Shown: positions 23,756 through 37,022 of the stretch, one piece after another
Numbering within the stretch: the first letter of the stretch is position 1
Layout of the letters: each line of letters begins with the position of its first letter
From: Rhizomucor pusillus
Taxonomy: Eukaryota > Mucoromycota > Mucoromycetes > Mucorales > Lichtheimiaceae
Direction of reading: 5' to 3'
Length of the DNA: 61,905 nucleotides
NCBI GenBank assembly: GCA_900175165.2
Contig: FWWN02000212.1
Coordinates: 1-61,905 of the forward strand
Made by a program: the position numbers and the translations under genes
The notes under the pieces: model-generated
Database searches by the model: none
Told to the model about the DNA's origin: nothing
The model's input: the letters and a program-made list of their open reading frames with translations, nothing else

Positions 23756-25353
23756 ATGTCAAACGGCGCTGCCACGTACACCCCACCTCAGCCTGGATCC
23801 AAGATCATCATCGTTGGCGGTGGTGCTTTCGGCCTCTCCACGGCATATGCTCTGGCGCTGAAAAACAAGTATGATGTTTGGGTGTATGATCGGCAAACCA
23901 TTCCTGCACCGGACGCTGCATCCACAGGTATATACCTATTGCTCTGCACGTAGTAAACAACAGTTTATTGCTAACGATGATGGATTGCAAAAGATATCAA
24001 CAAGATTGTGCGCATAGACTATGCATCGGAAACAGTCTACATGCAAATGGCTATCGAAGCTCTGCCACTGTGGCGTCAATGGAATAAGGAGCGTGCCGAG
24101 ATGGGATTGAGCCCGGTGCTCCATGAAACGGGTGTGCTCTTGTTTTCGCAAAATGGCAAATTCTCAGATTACGAAATTCAATCCATGAAAGCCATCCGGG
24201 AAGCTGGATACGGATATCTAATTGAAGAACTTGGTCCCGAAACAATTGTCAAGAGATATCCGCAATTCAAGGATGCTGTTGCTAACGGCTTCAATGTTGC
24301 TTATCTGAATCGTGCAGGCGGATGGTGCGACTCTGCCGAGGCAGTGAAGCACGCGTATTACAAGTGCCAGCAAAGCGGTGTCCGTTTCGTTCTTGGTGAA
24401 AACGAGGGCTGTTTTGAAAAATTTGTCCTAGATCCATCGGATGCTAGCAAAGTTGTGGGTATCCAGACAAAGGACGGTAAGGTCCACAACGCAGATCACG
24501 TTGTCATGGCGACTGGTGCGTGGACACCGGGGCTCGTGGACATGAGCAACAAGCTTGTTGCCACAGGACAGACAGTGGTTCATTTCCAGCTTCCTCCTGA
24601 AATACGCAAAAAGTTCGAGAATCAGCCTGTTTGGGCAGGAGATTTGTCCAGAACAGGCTTTTACGGTTTTTCTGTCAACTCTGAAGGCAAAATGAAGATC
24701 GGTCTCCACTCTCGTGGATACCTGAATCCAAGAGAAATCGATGGCATTTCCATTCCTCGCACCCAAGTCACGCACAAGACAGATACCATCCCAAGGAAAG
24801 CATTGCGAGAGTTTAGAACGTTCTTGTCAAAGTTCTTTCCATTTACATCCAAGTTGGATGTTTCCTTTGCACGAGTCTGCTGGTAATGTTTGTATTTCTC
24901 ACACGGTACCGTTGAGTTGCTGAACCTTTGCAATCCTTTCTTTCTTTTTTCTCTTTCTCTATATCTATTATTCTTGTAGGTACTGTGACTCCATTGATGG
25001 ACATTTCCTTATTTCCCCTCATCCTAAATATCAAAATTTGGTCGTTGCATCCGGTGATTCCGGGCACGGCATGAAGTAAGTTATAATTAAGATCTAATAT
25101 GTGAATTATCGAACTCATATAAACGATTAGATTTATACCAAACCTTGGATTCAAGATTTGCCACGTTATCGAAGGCATAGATTCAGATTACAGTCGAACT
25201 TGGAGATGGCGCGATATGCCTGAGCTAGCGACCTACGATGGTTTGCGTGCCCAGAGTCATCATCAACAGCAACTCCATCTTGGTCTAGAGAGTGATGCGA
25301 ACGTGGCTATGGCCACCGCTGACGATTTCTTGGCTGTAAAAGCTAGTCTTTAA
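23756..25353 (+). CDS. DAO-type FAD oxidoreductase (saccharopine/pipecolate/fructosyl amino acid oxidase group)
   Basis: Flavin enzyme that oxidises a secondary amine. Family members act on saccharopine, pipecolate, sarcosine or fructosyl amino acids, so the substrate is open. Four exons by GT-AG splicing. The N-terminus holds the dinucleotide-binding GGGAFGLSTAYALA, then DINKIVRIDYA. Mid-protein motifs are GGWCDSAEAVKHAY and VVMATGAWTP. The C-terminal part has SFARVCW, YCDSIDGHFLISPHP and VVASGDSGHGMKFIPNLG, matching the group's covalent-flavin and glycine-rich motifs. No clear PTS1 at the end (KASL). The ATG at 23756 is preferred because the residues before it lack conservation. Confidence 0.88.
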
Positions 25354-25475
25354 ATGTAAGCATAAGAATACACAACAGTTTTGATTTGTTTTTGAGTTCG
25401 TGTCGAGGAGGAAATATAGTTTGAAGCGAATATAGTTTATTGATTAGTAACATGATACATGCGAGATGAGAGGGC

Positions 25476-26611
25476 TTAGTTGCCCTTGCCGAGAACATCG
25501 CAGAAGAAGTTGGCAGTCATCTGGACTGCTTCGGTAGCTCTCTTCTTGTTCAACTCGTCGTCCCAGTTACCGCGGGCGGCAGCGAAACCGTGGTGCATGT
25601 CTACATGCAATAATTAACATTATTTTTTCTTTGCAGCGCGCAATTCAAATCTTACCATCGAAGCGGTAGTGCTTGCACTGAGAACCGAAAGGCTTCTTGG
25701 ACAAAATCTCCATGTACTCGGTCTATAAAGTGAGACAAGTTCAGTGTGACAATAAGTGCGGGCGATTAATATAAACAGCGGCAAACAAAAACAGCTCCTT
25801 ACCATATCAGGCTCGTTCTGGGAGGGCAACGCAAGAATGGGTGCTTGAGCATTCTCGGCATCCTTGTTGTCCACAAAGGAGGGGTGGATCAGGGCAGCAG
25901 CACCAAAGAAACCATCGGATGTGGTGAGTTGGACAGCCATCTGTGAGTATTCAAGCAGTCTGTCAAATTCTCTGTCTCGACTAGTGAACGTTCTCGTTTC
26001 TTCTTCTTACCTTTGCACCCCAGCAGAAGCCGACCATACCGGCCTTTTCGACCCCTTGGCTTTTGAGCCATTCACCAACCGCTTCCACTTGAGGCTTGAT
26101 CTACAAACCATTTACAGTGTGAGTCGGGCGGAAATGGCGCGATCAGATAATATCGATACTTGCCACTTCGAGACTTCCGTATTTGCCAACCCAGGCCATC
26201 AACAGGTCGCGTTGGCCGAGCCATTCCGCCTGGAAGGGTTCGTGGCGGAAAAAGTCAGGCATGACGACCTTGTATTTACCGTGTTGAGCAAGCAAATCGG
26301 CGAATTGCTTGGTGTTGTCGCTAGCAGTGCTGTGAGGTCGCGCCGTATTAATAATCACGAGAATATAGCTACTTACTGGAAGCCAAAGATATCGTAGAAC
26401 ACGAGAACAGCCTTCTTGGCATCCTGCACGCATGCGATTAGGTTTCTACAGTACTTTTTTTTTCGTGTGGTGCGTCACATAAACGCGAAGAGCTTACGTT
26501 GGGACCGACGACATAGACGGGCAATTCACCGTTGACCTTCTCGAGGGTGCCGACGGGCTTGTAGGTGCTTTGAACAGGAGGGATGGAGCAGCAGCTTTGG
26601 GAGAGAGACAT
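25476..26611 (-). CDS. Dienelactone hydrolase family protein
   Basis: Alpha/beta-hydrolase of the DLH family (Aim2-like in yeast). Bacterial relatives open dienelactones; the fungal role is unknown. Six or seven small exons with GT-AG introns. Start MSLSQSCCSIPPVQ at 26611. Recognisable parts: GTLEKVNGELPVYVVGPN, AVLVFYDIFGF, NTKQFADLLAQHGKYKVVMPDFF, the nucleophile motif GFCWGAK (Cys), HPSF, and the catalytic His in MHHGFAAARGNW. It ends in FFCDVLGKGN. All triad positions appear present, so it is probably active. Cytosolic; no signal peptide seen. Confidence 0.88.
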
Positions 26612-27550
26612 GTTCTGATTAATTTACTTGTTCTGGAAACAAAGAGAAATGGGAAAAAGAAAGCTGTTTATATCGAACTTCAGGGTGCGCGTATCACAGC
26701 AACACAGAGACAAAATGTTACTCCGGTGGTAGATCTGAAGAAACTTTATTCCGTGGTCCATATATGTGTGTGTTTCATACAATACATTGCTGAATAATCC
26801 AAACGATTTGATAATTAATTGCTACTTAATCTAAGCTTATTACGGTTCTCCATTGATTCCAATGTGAGAATATGTATTGAAAGCATCTATCCCACTACTG
26901 TGTGCTTGGATACATCGAGGCGGCTTTTCGGGCGATCCCCGAAGCATTTCCAAAAATGGTCCAACACTTTGCTTGCTTGCTAAGAGATGCATCTCCGTGC
27001 CGCCGCGCAGCAGCAGGCAGTTGTGCAAGAACCATGGATGCGGTCTATGAGCTGCTCTCTTTCATATATTGCCACGTGCCCTGCATAGATTGCTCATTCG
27101 ACACGGCCGTTACACATCGTTATCTGCCCCTCAGAAAAAGCCACATACTGTACTGCTGCAAGTTGAATTTCATCAGCTAAAGCGGGCACACTTAGGTTTT
27201 CAGGCCGAGTAGTAAAGCCTGGAGACACATAGCAATGTACTTGAACATATACTCATATGATCGTGGTTATCGTCACTATACTATATGTATAAGTCCTTTA
27301 AGATACTTGTATGCCATAGTTCCTGAACCACTCGATTGTCGCCTGAGTGTCTTATAGTTAAAATCGCATTTCATAATATTTACACAATGTATGCATGCAT
27401 ATCAGCATAATATATGACCGAATATAAGTGTTGAGCGCTTTGAAGTTTATGAGTTTGCAAATATGGAATAGATGTCGTCGCATAAATTATATTCATAATC
27501 GTTCCTCTGGCAGGAAAGAGTGGCTTACTCCGAACTTCTTCCACACAGCA
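26612..27550. other. Intergenic region between hydrolase and NCS2
   Basis: Divergent upstream region of about 0.94 kb. Several frames of 60-90 codons exist but overlap and look like chance. AT-rich between 27180 and 27500. No repeat or RNA gene seen. Confidence 0.45.
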
Positions 27551-29351
27551 ATGTCTGCCAAAAAATGCTGCAAGTGCAAAACCTCGGATGCGACGGTGCT
27601 AATTCGACATGCTTACTATTGCCAGTGAGTTCACTCTGCATTGCTGATCGCCCATTTAGAAGTAATCTAACTTGTTCCTAATCGCTTAAGACCCTGTTTC
27701 GTTTATGCGGCTGTTGGCAAATACCGATCGATCATTAACAAATCGAGGAGTATTGCACGGACCAAGGGCCGAGTGCTTCTTGCCTGCTCTGGCGGACCAT
27801 GCTCAATGTAATGTACATTATTTAGAATCTTGTTTATTAATTGCAGTTGACCTGACAGCTCTGTGTAGAGCAATGATCCATTTGACGAGAGAATTTATGC
27901 ACGTTGCGCCTCATGAAAAGAAGAAAGTGCAGCTCATGACAGGAGCAACCGTCTGTCACATTGATGAATCTGCATTGTTCAAAGAACAGGTATGACAGGA
28001 GAACCGGAAAATACGTTCAGCAATGTTGTTAATATTTATGTTTTTACAGGTCAACACTGTTGATTCGTTGAAAAAGATGATGGATGAGGAATATAGCCAC
28101 ATGAATTTTATATCTGTGCCTATGGAGGAAATCTACAGCCCAGAATTTTTGAACAATTCAGGATTCAGCAATACGTTGGAAGCGGCTGGCGGATCCGATG
28201 ATTACGGTACTGTTACTATATACTGAGTTTGCGAGGCAGCGGTGGTGGCTAACGTTCATGTGCAGAATATCTTGTAAATATCAAGCAACACGCACCCACT
28301 ACATCCGAAGATGAGAGGAAGGAAAGACTACAGAAGTTATTTGCAGATATTCGGAAAGCATCAGCGAAGGAGGATTTATACTGGCATATCAAAATGGCGA
28401 TGCTTGTCACCATAGCTAAAAAAGAACGGTAAGCGAAACTTTCGGCATTCTTACACTGAATCCATTAAGTAATAATATTTTCATCAGATGCTCATACATT
28501 TTCATGGCGGATTCATCAACGCGCCAATCTATCAAGATGATTTCCATGACTAGCAAAGGACGAGGCTACAGTATACCTTTAGACGTTGGTGTCGAAAACG
28601 ATATTACTTTTGCTCCTATCGCGATCCTTCGGCCGATGAAAGACATGCTTTCGAAAGAAGTTGGTTTATACAACAGATTTATTGGACTGGAAAAATACGT
28701 TGTGGCTCCAACGAGCTTCAGCACCAAGATGCCTGCAAAACATTCCATCGAACGACTTACAGAAGGTTTGTTTGTAATTTTAGTTCAATGTGTAACGACT
28801 GTGATATTAATGCAGATTTTAGATTTCATTGTATCCCTTGAACGAGATTTTCCTTCTACTGTCAGCACTATATCCCGCACCGCATCGAAACTCACACCTT
28901 CCAATGATATCGATCTCTCAAGACGCTGCGCTGTCTGCTTAATGTATGTCATCATTAGCAGTGTCGATATCGTTTCTTGGCAGTAGAGAACTAACAACTA
29001 GCTTACAGGCCTTACCAGCCTAACATCGAAGACTGGCGTCGTAGGATTACAGTTACTGGCGTTCAAGCAGAATCAGCGAATGGTACCGTTGCTGCTGCTG
29101 CCAAGTCATGTAGCAATAATAACATCAATGGATGCTGCGGTGGATCAGAAGACTGTGGCAAGGGGACAGTAACAGTAGACGTAAACCAGTATCTATGTTA
29201 TAGCTGTCAGGTGGATCTGAAGGATTATGGCATTGATGCCATATCCTTACTTCCACCGTATATCTCTAGCGATATTTTCCAAAGATCACGGGAGGAAAGC
29301 CTGAGAGATCAGATTAAGGAGTTTTTGATAGATGACAATGACGAAGAGTAA
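27551..29351 (+). CDS. NCS2: Cytoplasmic tRNA 2-thiolation protein 2 (Ncs2/Ctu2)
   Basis: Partner of Ncs6/Ctu1 in adding the 2-thio group to wobble uridine of Lys, Glu and Gln tRNAs, using sulfur carried by Urm1. Several exons with GT-AG introns. The N-terminus has the zinc-type Cys pattern CCKCKTSDATVLIRHAYYCQ joined to PCFVYAAVGKYRS, then VLLACSGGPCSM, a version of the ATP-pyrophosphatase loop. VPMEEIYSPE and KKERCSYIFMADSSTRQS follow. The C-terminal part carries Cys pairs (RRCAVCLMP, CGGSEDCG, LCYSCQ) and ends in an acidic tail. Tandem with POM152; only about 170 bases separate them. Confidence 0.9.
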
Positions 29352-29519
29352 TAAAAGCAAAAGAAAAGATTTGTGCTTGTAGAGAGAACTTCTTTTCATG
29401 CGAGAGCGACACATTTCGGGAAACTCGTGCGTGTGACGGCACAATTTTTTTGGGTCGCAGCAGCGCGACAGTTGAAAAAAATCACTCAAGTTCCAACGTG
29501 TTCCTGCCGTACGCTTGAG

Positions 29520-32500
29520 ATGCAGGCCGTCCAAAGCAGATCACAAGGGACAGCCCAAGGAGGAGGCAGCGCAGCGCGATCGGCTTTGACGCAGGCGCAA
29601 CAACGAGCGCTTATACCACAATCAACGCTTGATTATCCAACACAGCGGTTATACGCGTCTGCAATCTTTGGTGTTTTGCAAGCACTCAAAGCTTACGAGA
29701 CTTACCGAGCATACACAGCAACTTACCCCGAACAATACAACGGTGCAGCCGCAAAATGGTGGCTGTTTGACTTGGCCTACCTCATTGCGCTCTGGATCCT
29801 CCAGATCCCCTGGTTACAATTCAGCTTTCTAAAGACGATACTGCTCGCGTTCCTGATGGGCATTGTAGACCTGCTCCTCTTTGCTATCCCTGTGGTAAGT
29901 CTTTGGAAATTTCTGGTAAAAGGTAGCTGTTCAGCTTACTAGAGCCATTTGATAATGTAGGCATCCCTCAGTACATTGTTGATGAAGGCATTTTTTGGTA
30001 GGTCTTTACGGTTTTAGCGCTGTGAAAAGAGAGTGTATGCTAAATTGGTCTGTTGCTAGGCGATATGTTGGGGCAGCAACTTGGAGTATCAAGAGGCAAG
30101 ATGGTTAATGTCAAAGACATTGTGTTCAACTCGTCCCACATATTAGGACGACACACAGTGCACATCTTGCCTTATGGGTATGGCTTATGTATTGTTCATG
30201 AGACAAAACTCGCTTTGGCTGATGTGGGCTCTTTTTCCATTTGAAATTAGAACGGCGAAGTTAAATCCTGACAATGGATATTACTGCATTCCAGCAAACG
30301 AGATCGGGCAGAAAGACATCTATATACCCATCATCTTGAACAACACCGTTCCACGCACCATCACTGTCTCTCGCCAAGATTTTGAATCCAACACGCGATC
30401 ACTAAGCGATTATTCTGGACGACAAATCCAGCGCGCCACGGAAGTCGGTCACGCAACGCAGGGATTGGAATATTACTACATTCGTGTACGACATCCCGGT
30501 GCGTACAAGCTCGAGAATATTGTCAGTCGGGATGGATTGGATGTTCGTCTATACAGCCGAAACGCATATGTTTTTGTTTGCCCTAATGCACGCTTTTCAC
30601 CGGTGGACTTGCAAAACTACTGTAGCGGCGACAAGGAAGCATTGCAACTGGATGTAGTCGGTGTTCCGCCGCTACATGTGGAGTATACCCGGCGCATCAA
30701 TGGCCAGACTAAAGCCTTGAAATTGGATCGGATACAACCCGAAAAAATGGACTCGCCCTTATCACGTATCTCGGGCGGTTTGTCTGCAGCCGAACAAGCG
30801 TTCTTTACTCCAGCTTACCACCAAAGCTATGATTGGGCCGCATCGCAGTACATGTCAATTAAACTCAATCTGACCTTCGAAAAGCCTGGTGAATATGAGT
30901 ATGAGCTCCAGAGTGTCACTGACGGCGCCGGCAACAAGATTGACCTCTCCCAGCTTCCAAAGCACACCTTTGCTGTTCACGAACACCCGACGGCTCAGAT
31001 GCAGTGCAGCACCACACGTCCAGTCAAATTACTTATCGGGGACGATTCTGTGAAGCTACCTGTCAAATTGCAAGGCAATGGTCCTTGGAAAGTACAATAC
31101 GAATACAACTCTCTGGATGAGAATGACGGCGAGAAGAAACTGCGCCGTCTGGAACTGCCGTCTGCCGATTCAGCTTCGTTGGTAGCAACAGCACCTGGCG
31201 AATACAAACTCTTGAGTGTAACGGACAACTTTTGCAAAGGCGACATCTTGTATCCATCAACGTGCCACGTTGTGCAGCCGCCACTGCCTGCCGTTCAGGT
31301 GCAAGCATTTTCAATTCCCTCAGAATGCGCTGCCGACAGTGAGATTGGTATGAAATTCATTGCAGAATTCCAAGGCACACAACCTTTTGCACTCGAATAC
31401 AGAGTTATCAAGCAAAACGGTCGCAAGAGAGCTGTTGTGGATAAGCGTCGTGAAAAAGTTGACCGTTCCAGACACATGTTTAGTTACTTGCCAAGCACCA
31501 GCGGGTAATATGCTTTGAAAGAAAAGGTTATAGGATATGCGGTGAACTGTTGCTAACGGAATAATTATGTTTAGTGATTACATTTACGAGTTTACTGCGT
31601 TGGATGATGGCAACTACAGAAACCGCGATCCTCAGATACAAGCTGTCAGCCAAACTGTGCATCCTCAGCCTAACGCTAGATTTGTCGACCGTCTTCGCTC
31701 CGCACAATCTTTGCGTACATGTCTCGGCGAACCAATGAGCCTCGATGTCGAACTGAGCGGCTCTGGACCGTTTGAACTCATGTGGACCTTTGACCAACAA
31801 TTGTACTCGGACACCATAGAAGGAGATCGATACACTATCCAGGTTCCTCCTCTAGAAACTCCTGGTCAGCATGTCGTTTCGCTGATTAAGGTACATCAGT
31901 CTGTTTAATCTACTATCACATTTGATATTGATTCGTGGACACATTATAGATCCAAGATGCCAACGGTTGTGCGAAGGATTTGGAAGCACGTGACATTGTC
32001 ATTGATGTGCGTCGCGACCGTCCCACTGCATTCTTCTACACCGAAGATAAGCAGGATGCGCTGGTTTACGTAGCTGAAGGAGAAACTGCGAAGTTGCCAC
32101 TGCGTTTAACCGGTGAAGGACCTTGGAAACTTGCGTATCGCAACGTCGACAAGGACAGCAAGCCCCGTACGCTCACTGTACGCGATCCGAATGCTGAAAT
32201 CCAAGTCAGAGAGGTTGGCGAATACGAACTCTTGAGCGTAGAGGATGCTGTCTGTGAAGGAGACGTTCGTCCACCACATATCACCTTGCAATGGGTAGAG
32301 AAGCCGAAACTTTCCATCTCTGAAGAGTCGGCTGCTTTGCGACCCAACGGCGTGTATGAACGACGGGCTGTCTGTGAAGGCACCGACGATGCCATTGACG
32401 TCTTATTCTCAGGTGAGAGAGATACAACCCGTTTTCAGGATGTGGATATGCTAACGTTAATTTGATAATTATAGGCCACGGACCCTATCATGCCAGCTAC

Positions 32501-33782
32501 GACGAATACCGTGCTGCCAACGGCAAGTACAACTACGCCTTGGTCCAGAGTGACGAACTCAGTTCCGGAATGTCCAAGAACCGCATTGCACTTTTGACTC
32601 GGCAGAGCGGAAACTATCGCTATGTGTTTAATAAGATCTCTGACCAGCGATATCAGCGCCCCATCACTATCGCCCCACCTGTCACTCTGGAGCAGTCTGT
32701 ATTCCCTAACCCTACTGTCAAGTTTTCATCAAGGAGCAGGTGGGACCGCACTGTCTGTGTTGGAGACGAGTTTACATCTGATGACGTGGGTGCTATCTGG
32801 CTTGAGCTCGATGGTCAAGCACCTTTCACGGTGCAAGTTGGTTTGAAGCATCAGTCCGAGGTATACGGCAGGATCATTACCTTGGAGAACATTGAGACAC
32901 GAAAGTACAAATTGCAATTTGAAGACGAGCAAGTGACGTTGCCTGGCCGCTATGAACTCCAGCTTTTGCGCGTACAGGATGCTAACGGCTGCTCCTCGGC
33001 AGTTCAAGATGAGAAGCCGCTTGTTATTGAAGCATTGGATATTGCTACCATTGTGCCTACTGAAACCTGCCAGGAACACTGCGTTGGTGACACCCTTGAG
33101 TATAGTCTTTCCGGCATTGCTCCGTTTACCATTGGTAAGTGTCACATGGGCCCGCTTTACAAAATGAATGATAATCGCTCATCTTTACCACCACATCAGT
33201 GTATCAATTCAATGGCCGCAACGAAAAGGTCCATGTCCCAAGCTCGAAACTTAGCATGATTGCCGACAAGCCCGGTAACCTGACTATTATTTCTGTGGGC
33301 GATCAGCGAAACAAATGTCGATCCTTCCCCAAGGGCTTGACCAAGATTATCCATCCTATTCCTACCTCCTTGGTCAGTGGAGGCAAGGAGATTATTGAAA
33401 GCATCCGTGAAGGTAATGCGCTTTTTTAGCATCCTACTCGGGATGATGATAATTTTGCTTATACCGGGAAATGCAATAGGTGAAATGGTGCAAGCCGTCG
33501 TTGATTTACAAGGAACTCCACCTTTCGATTTCGAATGGCAACGAAGTGAAGCCATCTGGGATCACAGCCAAAAACGTTACTTTAAAGGAAATGTCTTGGA
33601 GACACACACAGTACACAACTTAGAAGATCATCGCTACTACATCAACACTTCAAAGGAAGGAGTCATTGAGGTAAGGAAGGATTCAATCCGACTTTTCAAA
33701 ATTTGCTTTAACGAAAATCTGCCCCATGTAGGTTGTTAGCATCAAAGATCGATACTGCCATTATTCGCTGCCACATTTGTAA
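29520..33782 (+). CDS. POM152: Nuclear pore membrane protein Pom152
   Basis: Integral nucleoporin of the luminal ring that anchors the pore to the nuclear envelope. Ten exons (29520-29894, 29961-29997, 30060-30177, 30251-31504, 31575-31890, 31950-32412, 32475-33134, 33200-33412, 33480-33670, 33732-33782) total 3678 bases, 1225 residues, within the family range. The N-terminal cytosolic part is followed by hydrophobic segments (LAYLIALWILQIPWLQF, TILLAFLMGIVDLLLFAIPV), then a long luminal region of repeated Ig-like domains with phrases such as GNGPWKVQYEY, GEYKLLSVTDNFCKGD, GEGPWKLAYRN and GEYELLSVEDAVCEGD. SSHILGRHTVHILPYGTAKLNP depends on an intron at 30178-30250. Ends RYCHYSLPHL. The start is the first ATG after an open stretch lacking one. 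Confidence 0.95.
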
Positions 33783-33911
33783 AGTCTCGTGCAAAGCAGC
33801 AACTGTATATAAGATTCAGTTATCAATTCATTAAAATAAAGAAGAAAAAACTCTCAATATTTCGACGAGGAAAGAGAAGAAAAATGCTGCTACAGCGATT
33901 CTTGATTTAAT

Positions 33912-35966
33912 TTATTGTTTTCTTTTTGGTTCGGATCCTTCGCCTCGGAGGTATGCCGTGAGCGGTTTGCTATGTATAATGTTTCCTTCTGGATGTTGCC
34001 GCGGTGGATGCGGGGGACCCTCTTCAGGCTGGTAGCGGGTACTTGGTATCTCGTTTGGGTAAAATGCTACTGGCGCATCTCTGTTACCAGATGGAGTAAA
34101 AGGAGACGGAGAAGGAGCAAAGTTTGAAGCTGTTACCGTCCCTGTGGAATCGGTGCCGTGCGAGTAGTAATAATCTTGCTGCGTAGGTCGTAAATACGAG
34201 GAGCTCGATGCCACAGGTCTCACAGAACTTGATGAAGCAGTGCTGTACATGGGTGTTGAATAGGATCGACTTACTCCAGCTTGTGTCAGATGTGGCCCTT
34301 GTCTGTGCGGATACTGCATCCCTGGGTGAGGTGGTGGAGGAGGAAATGGAGGTGCCTAATCAGATTACGGTTGGCAAGGGGGATGTATAAGGTCAGCAAC
34401 AATAACAGAATAAAGGGCTTGACAGAGATCTACCTTTGCTTGCAGACTGGATTGTCCTCGATCGATGGGCCTGAACAGGGTGTTGTTATTGCCAGGTTCA
34501 TGTTTGCTACGCTGAAAGATGAAATACAAGTGAGTCTGTGGAGCCTGAATACAAGCTATTGTTTTGTTCTACCTGTCGCTTGCTCATTGCTGCAATATCT
34601 GCATAAGTAAGGTAACTAATGTACGCATGCAATGCATTTCGTCTTATTTTTGGAGTAAGCTATCGAGTGGAGTAAGGTCGAGAAATAGGAGAAAAGGGTT
34701 TAGCGTTTCATCTCGGCTGAGCATAGACGCACAGGAATTATTTACCAATAGCCGATGTTGGCGAACGTCTACAGGTCCCTTTCCACCACCAGCAGCACCG
34801 ATAGAAGCACTCTCCGTTTTCCTAGCCTTTGTAGCAATTATTATTATAGACTCAAACAAAAATTGATTGCTTTGTTGCTGAACATACCGATGCCCAGACC
34901 TGCCTTGATTGATATCCCGACGGGTTTGTGGGTTGAGGAGCACGCGAACTGCACAAGGGATTACAAGAAAAAAAAAAGGTTAAGGGGCTCTATCATATGC
35001 ATTTATGCATTATGCTGCGTATACCTTTCCGATGGATGGGAGTACCGAGGCGTCTGCAGACCATTTTGAGAGTCGATCTTCTGTCCATGAAAATATTCTG
35101 ACGAGCGAGGGTGGCTGCTGTTTGTGTCTATTGCTGTTCATTTTCAATCAATCAATCGCTGGCTGACATCGCATGCCGCAACAAGCAATAATTACCGTAA
35201 CGCGCACTGTCATCATATGCATATTGATTGGTACTCTGATATCGAATGCCGCCAGGGTCGCGATAACCGTCACTTTCTAGCATGAAACACGCTGTGAGCT
35301 TATACGATCCAGATCATGCCATCCACGTACGGTCTTGTCGGTATGAAGCTGCAACCAAGGAGCCCGATCGAGTCTGCTGATCTATGTGGTGTCTGTTCTG
35401 TTCATATCATATAAGAACTCAACAATAAATCATACATCTTGATTATAATTGCAATATACCTTATCCAATGCTTTTGCCGAAGGCTCCGGTGGCCATGTAG
35501 TACTATCGTCTATGACAAGTTTGGGCGTTACTCGATGTAAACACAAACACGTGGTAGCTTGTGTGCTGTTTGAATATTTTTTTCTTTACCTATCAAGCTG
35601 CGGATGGACATGGAACTCATGCGCATAGTCTATAATTTCGTAACAATGTTAGGGGCGACTTAAGGACGGCTAGGAGAGCCAACGGCATACCCTATCGCTT
35701 TCTGGCTTTGACGTCTGGTTGATCGATTCACCGCTGGTTCCAGCTGCTTGCCTTGCGTGGCAAGACTGATTAGCTAAAGCGATCAGTATAGATCCTGCCT
35801 CAGCTTCGTCCTCGTCCATGTCCGAGCCCACAATATGCTGCGCTTGTGGTTCCGAGAGGTTGTTTGGCAAGGGTGGGCGCGTCGGTGCGGACGAACGTGG
35901 AAGTGGATTAGACCGTGTGCTTTGCGGTAGCTGATTAGAAGGTTCAGCTGAGGGATCTATAGACAT
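33912..35966 (-). CDS. Pro/Ser-rich protein of unknown function, multi-exon
   Basis: Starts MSIDPSAEPSNQLPQSTR. It then has EAGSILIALANQS and, after a GT-AG intron, TMRMSSMSIRSLI-DDSTTWPPEPSAKALDK; a hydrophobic helix plus an MSIRSLI-type motif occurs in some fungal regulators. Further short exons read ESDGYRDPGGIRYQSTNQYA and HPRSSEYFHGQKIDSQNG, then LLNPQTRRDINQGRSGHRYV. The long last exon is Pro/Ser/Tyr-rich (RPTQQDYYYSHGTDS, NFAPSPSPFTPSG) and ends EGSEPKRKQ. Not all exon joins were resolved. A nuclear regulator is a guess based only on composition. Convergent with POM152, 129 bases between stop codons. Confidence 0.55.
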
Positions 35967-37022
35967 TGTGGTGCTAGGCTTTCGAAGACAAAGTGAAAGG
36001 AAGGGGTCGAGCTAGAGGTTACAGTGGAACTATGCCAAAAGAGAAAAAAAGGGCAAGTAGCTGCGAGCTTTTGGAAGATTTAATGTGCACGCGTACCCAC
36101 ACTAGTATAGCAAAGAGAGGGAGGAGGAGGGGCTTCGTGTGTTGGGGGCCAAGTGAAAAGGGAGCCAAAGTGAACGCAAGAGACACACGCACACACCACA
36201 CCTTTTTTTTCTCTTTTTTTTTCCGCTGTGCTGTACAATGGCTCAAACCCCCCAAACTCTGTGTATGTGTTCTGCTTGCATCGGCATGTCGCGTTACACG
36301 ATGCACATTTGAGTTACTGCAGCCAAGTTGCAGCAGCTGCTGTTGCTGTTCTGCTGCTGCCCTTTTCCTTGCAATCCAGGATTGTTTGGTGGATCTTTGT
36401 TGTATCATCTCAAACTTTCGATCAAGAACTTTCAGACGTGTCATTCTAGTTAAATGCAGCGTGCCACCCTTCATTCCTTTTACGAATGCATGTCGCGAAT
36501 CCAGTTCTAAACAAAATAAGACAGGAAGCACTGATATCTAGCTAATAACATTGTTGATCTTGGCCTATAAATCTTCTGGCGCGGCGGAACACAGGAAAAG
36601 TCATAATAGATTGGCTATCGATTTACCTTCCTTGGGCAAGATGTTCCGGTTCAAAGCCATCTACGTGGTACATGAACCCCTTCTTCAAGTCGGCTTGCAT
36701 TTTGGTATTACCTGCCTTTTAGGGTCAAACCCGCGAGACAGATGGGACAAAGTATGACCTATAGGCTCGGTATCTCCCTATTCGGATATTGCTACACTGC
36801 GGAGTGGGGGAAACAGAACACACGCCTTGTATAGTGGACAAAATCTTCGAACTGCAACCCTTTATATATACAAAATACATAAAAAAATGAGAATTGGAAG
36901 AAGTCGGCAGGAAGAGAAAAGGTAAGAAACAGACAAGAGGCAATATATGAGAGCGCAAGTGTGCATGTGTATATATACACGAGATGACATCCAGAGAGGA
37001 AACAGACATCTCACTCATCTCT
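35967..37022. other. Intergenic region, low complexity
   Basis: Purine-rich (36030-36150) and pyrimidine-rich (36195-36230) tracts and a CTG-rich patch near 36330-36360. A minus-strand open frame crosses 36019-36531 but has no ATG at its start and a Lys-rich repetitive end, so I do not call it. Part of this must be the promoter of the Pro/Ser-rich gene. Confidence 0.45.

Noticed and set aside
30174..30250. Continuous frame reading MGMAYVLFMRQNSLW into the POM152 exon
   Set aside because: This is intron sequence (GTATGG to AAATTAG). Removing it gives LPYGTAKLNP, which matches the conserved Pom152 region, and keeps the total length in frame.
36019..36531. Minus-strand 170-codon open frame with a KFEMIQQRSTKQSW stretch
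   Set aside because: It starts without an ATG and ends in simple-sequence DNA (Lys run from a T tract). The middle looks protein-like, but no splice structure or family supports it.
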